A model generated the notes under the pieces. That model worked only from the letters and a program-made list of their open reading frames with translations. It was not told the DNA's origin and did not search any database. Below, one piece after another: positions 61,292 through 64,000 of a stretch of 64,000 nucleotides of DNA. Made by a program: the position numbers and the translations under genes. Every line of letters begins with the position of its first letter. The first letter of the stretch is position 1. This DNA is from Microbacterium aerolatum. Its GTDB lineage: Bacteria > Actinomycetota > Actinomycetes > Actinomycetales > Microbacteriaceae. Location: positions 1 to 64,000 of the forward strand of contig NZ_BJUW01000001.1 in assembly GCF_007988825.1 (NCBI RefSeq), given 5' to 3'.

Positions 61292-62090
61292 CGACGCCTG
61301 CGACCACGGCGACCACGGAGGCTCCGGCCCTGCAGGCGGAGCCGGCGATTCGGCTGGAGTCCCGTGGGAGGGACGCAGCTTCGGGTCGAACCCGCACTCC
61401 GCCGACGACGGCTCTGCGGACCCCGGGCTGCTCGCCGCCCTGCTGCGCTTCCGCGCGGGGGAGGGCAGTCAGACCGAGGTCGTGGATGCCTTCCGCTCCG
61501 CCCGTGTGCTGATCCCGCTCATCGCCGAGAAGGGCGACGAGGGCGTGGGACCGACCGGACTCGCAGTCGACAAGACGCAGGAGCTGTCGATCGTCACGGT
61601 CGCCGCTCCTGACGGACGCACGGTGCAGCCGGTGTTCTCGTCGGTCGAGGCGATGCAGAAGTGGGACCCGAAGGCTCGCCCGATCCCGGTCGAGTCGGTG
61701 CGTGTGGCCCTGTCCGCCACGTCTGAGCAGACCGACCTGATCGTGCTGGATCCGACGAGTGACACCGAGTTCGTCATCCGGCGCCCCGCCGTCTGGGCGA
61801 TCGCGCAGGGCGAGCGCTGGGAGCCGAGCTTCCTCTCGCCCGAGGTGTTCACCGCCCTGCAGGTGAGCATCGCCCACGAACTGTCGGTGATCGACATCGC
61901 GGTCGCAGCAGGCGACCCGGATGCGCGCCTGCGCGGACCGGAACTGATCGTCATCCTGGAGCTCGTGGACGGTCTCGAGCGCGACGTGCTCGACGCCGTG
62001 CTCCAACGCCTCGCTCAGCGCTGGGCCGCCGACGACCGCATCGCGGTGCTCGCCGACTCCTTGACGGTCAAACTCCGCCGCGCCTCCTAG
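61275..62090 (+). CDS. SseB family protein
   Basis: Protein of 271 residues with an N-terminal low-complexity stretch ([16 protein letters not shown]), then an SseB-like N-terminal domain (about 50-160: [42 protein letters not shown]) and a C-terminal part of predicted strands and helices ([18 protein letters not shown]). The family is linked to type III secretion chaperoning in enterobacteria, but in actinobacteria its role is unknown. Its overlap with priA suggests co-expression. Confidence 0.85.
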   Translation: MSPATDDACDHGDHGGSGPAGGAGDSAGVPWEGRSFGSNPHSADDGSADPGLLAALLRFRAGEGSQTEVVDAFRSARVLIPLIAEKGDEGVGPTGLAVDKTQELSIVTVAAPDGRTVQPVFSSVEAMQKWDPKARPIPVESVRVALSATSEQTDLIVLDPTSDTEFVIRRPAVWAIAQGERWEPSFLSPEVFTALQVSIAHELSVIDIAVAAGDPDARLRGPELIVILELVDGLERDVLDAVLQRLAQRWAADDRIAVLADSLTVKLRRAS

Positions 62091-62257
62091 CTCCGCTCTC
62101 GCCGCGGTCAACGGCCCGGCGGCAGAGGGCACGCGCCGGAGCGCGCAGCGACGCCGGGCGAACGAGCATCAGGGTGCCCGCGTAGCGGGCGGGTCCCCTG
62201 CTCTGCGAGAGAGTCGGCGTCGCGGAGCGCGCAGGCGCGAGCCCGGAAACGCGGAGA
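62091..62257. other. non-coding gap with short repeats between convergent genes
   Basis: No plausible gene. It contains the hairpin GCCCGC-gta-GCGGGC (62176-62190) and two direct copies of ggagcgcgcag (62138-62148, 62224-62234). Base content is extremely GC-rich. It could serve as a bidirectional terminator for sseB and the DUF1844 gene. Confidence 0.5.
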
Positions 62258-62650
62258 CTAGTTGACCGGCCCGGTCCACTTCTCGCCCGGCCCCTTGCCG
62301 ATCGGGTCGGGGATGGCAGATGCTTCGCGGAAAGCCAGCTGCAGGGAACGCAGTCCGTCGCGCAGCGAGCGCGCGTGCATGTCGCTGATCTCGGGAGCGC
62401 CGGCGGTGATGAGACCGGCGAGGGAGTTGATGAGCTTGCGCGCCTCGTCGAGGTCCAGCTGCGAATCGGGATCGTCGGCGAGGCCGAGCTTCACGGCCGC
62501 CGCGCTCATCAGATGCACGGCGGTTGTGGTGATCACCTCGACGGCCGGAACGTCCGCGATGTCTCGGGTGGCCGACGACGCGGCCTCCTCCTGCTGCTGC
62601 CAGCGCTCGTTGCGCTCGTCGTGGACATGATCGGGACCAGGAATCGTCAC
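62258..62650 (-). CDS. DUF1844 domain-containing protein
   Basis: Protein of 130 residues from GTG 62650 with an AAGGC site; the open frame runs further upstream but homology-like sequence starts here. Charged N-terminus (HVHDERNERWQQQEEAASSA), then a helical domain (VEVITTTAVHLMSAAAVKLG, SQLDLDEARKLINSLAGLIT, SLRDGLRSLQLAFREAS). Found next to infC-rpmI-rplT in many actinobacteria; function unknown. Divergent from infC. Confidence 0.88.
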   Translation of the reverse strand: MTIPGPDHVHDERNERWQQQEEAASSATRDIADVPAVEVITTTAVHLMSAAAVKLGLADDPDSQLDLDEARKLINSLAGLITAGAPEISDMHARSLRDGLRSLQLAFREASAIPDPIGKGPGEKWTGPVN

Positions 62651-62901
62651 TTCGCCTTGCCTTCTGTTAGACTTTGGCGGGCTCCGGAGCGTAATGCCCC
62701 GGATCGAAAGAGGATTCACTTCCCACCCGCGCTTGCCGTTCCAGGCTACCGGGTCTTGCACTCCGCCGGTTCACGCCGGTAGATCGGACGATGTCCGATG
62801 ATCAGGGTGCGAAGCCGATGTCTGAATGTCGGCGGGTGGGATGGCGACTCCGATTTCACGGTGTGACGCAAAAGCGTTGCAGTGGCCGAATCCCATCGTC
62901 T

Positions 62902-62913
62902 AAGGAGTTCCGC

Positions 62914-62916
<3 letters not shown>
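62902..62916 (+). promoter_or_regulatory. infC Shine-Dalgarno plus AUC initiation codon
   Basis: AAGGAG (62902-62907), a 6-base spacer, then ATC (62914-62916) in frame with infC. No ATG, GTG or TTG lies at usable distance from this ribosome site. The 263-base region 62651-62913 upstream is the infC leader and DUF1844 promoter area, and may hold autoregulatory structure. Confidence 0.75.
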
Positions 62917-63522
<606 letters not shown>

Positions 63523-63593
63523 TCCGCCCCACACACTCCCGCGATGCGGGTTGACAACGTCGCCTGAGAAGGCGCCATACGAAGGAAGAGAAG

Positions 63594-63791
63594 ATGCCGA
63601 AGCAGAAGACCCACTCGGGTGCTAAGAAGCGCTTCAAGCTCACTGGAAGCGGCAAGCTGAAGAAGCAGCAGGCCGGGATGCGCCACAACCTCGAGCACAA
63701 GTCGAGCCGCCGCACCCGTCGCCTCAACCAGGACCAGGTGCTGTCGAAGGCCGACTCCAAGGTCGCCAACAAGCTCCTCGGCCGCGGCTGA
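63594..63791 (+). CDS. rpmI: 50S ribosomal protein L35
   Basis: Basic ribosomal protein of 65 residues: [20 protein letters not shown], then [20 protein letters not shown] and [22 protein letters not shown] site precedes the ATG. It lies 71 bases after infC and 32 before rplT in the usual order. Confidence 0.97.
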   Translation: MPKQKTHSGAKKRFKLTGSGKLKKQQAGMRHNLEHKSSRRTRRLNQDQVLSKADSKVANKLLGRG

Positions 63792-63823
63792 GCGCCCGAA
63801 CGCACGAATAGGAACACAGGAAA

Positions 63824-64000
63824 ATGGCAAGAGTCAAGCGGGCGGTAAACGCCCACAAGAAGCGTCGCGTCATCCTTGAGCGCGCCTCCGGTTACCGCGG
63901 TCAGCGTTCGCGCCTCTACCGCAAGGCCAAAGAGCAGGTCATCCACTCGCTGGTCTACTCGTACCGTGACCGTCGCAAGCGCAAGGGCGACTTCCGCCGC
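63824..64000 (+). CDS. rplT: 50S ribosomal protein L20 (partial, cut by window end)
   Basis: First 59 codons of L20: [40 protein letters not shown], then [26 protein letters not shown] lies just upstream of the ATG. The full protein is about 120 residues; the rest lies beyond the window. Confidence 0.96.
   Translation, partial: MARVKRAVNAHKKRRVILERASGYRGQRSRLYRKAKEQVIHSLVYSYRDRRKRKGDFRR

Overview
The window is a 64 kb piece of a high-GC Gram-positive chromosome. Codon use, the acc genes with an epsilon subunit, trimeric PNP beside phosphomannomutase and an LpdA-like quinone reductase, Ku/LigD, LexA beside a LysM protein, and DUF3039 all point to an actinobacterium. Microbacteriaceae, probably Microbacterium or a close relative, is the best guess from gene content and repeat style; I could not run a database search. 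No phage, integrase, transposase or CRISPR array is visible.

Layout. 0-6.3 kb: a leftward four-gene PTS operon (a small IIB, HPr, Enzyme I, mannitol IICB), a divergent PRD/EIIA regulator and a second HPr. 6.3-11 kb: TauE-like permease, phosphomannomutase and PNP (leftward), then an LpdA-like reductase. 11.0-11.6 kb: a GIY-YIG gene bracketed by ~62 bp direct repeats. 11.6-25 kb: the acyl-CoA carboxylase genes accA3, maf, accE and accD (all leftward), split by a rightward block holding a TrmA-like methyltransferase, a three-gene two-component cassette, and a ROK regulator with a GH38 alpha-mannosidase. 25-33.9 kb: isocitrate lyase, two unknown genes, a LicC-like cytidylyltransferase, an ABC transporter whose ATPase carries a ~290-residue low-complexity tail, DUF3039 and pncB. 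34-41.8 kb: murI-rph-rdgB, a CDF metal exporter, an NTF2-like protein, the divergent ligD/ku pair and a DedA protein. 41.9-46.5 kb: tRNA-Leu(UAG) and a Tad-like pilus cluster. 46.5-53.3 kb: MFS transporter, prfB, ftsEX, smpB and an S9 peptidase. 53.4-64 kb: metF-metE, lexA, an SOS-type LysM gene, hisCBHA, sseB, DUF1844 and infC-rpmI-rplT (rplT is cut by the window end).

The genes are mostly housekeeping: sugar uptake and mannose use, fatty-acid precursor supply, glyoxylate shunt, nucleotide hygiene, end joining, division, methionine and histidine synthesis, and translation. About twenty genes show a TAnnnT-like hexamer only 6-9 bases before an ATG or GTG and no Shine-Dalgarno at normal spacing, so many transcripts are probably leaderless. 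I used that spacing to choose several starts.

Most interesting points: the repeat-bracketed GIY-YIG gene, and a short repeat that supplies the stop codon of two unrelated genes at the same internal position; a split acc locus; a response regulator-kinase-degenerate kinase trio; an ABC ATPase with a histone-like tail; a Tad cluster whose pilin-like protein lacks Glu+5; a 28 bp perfect palindrome at the aceA promoter; half-site SOS boxes between lexA and the LysM gene; and infC that appears to start with AUC.
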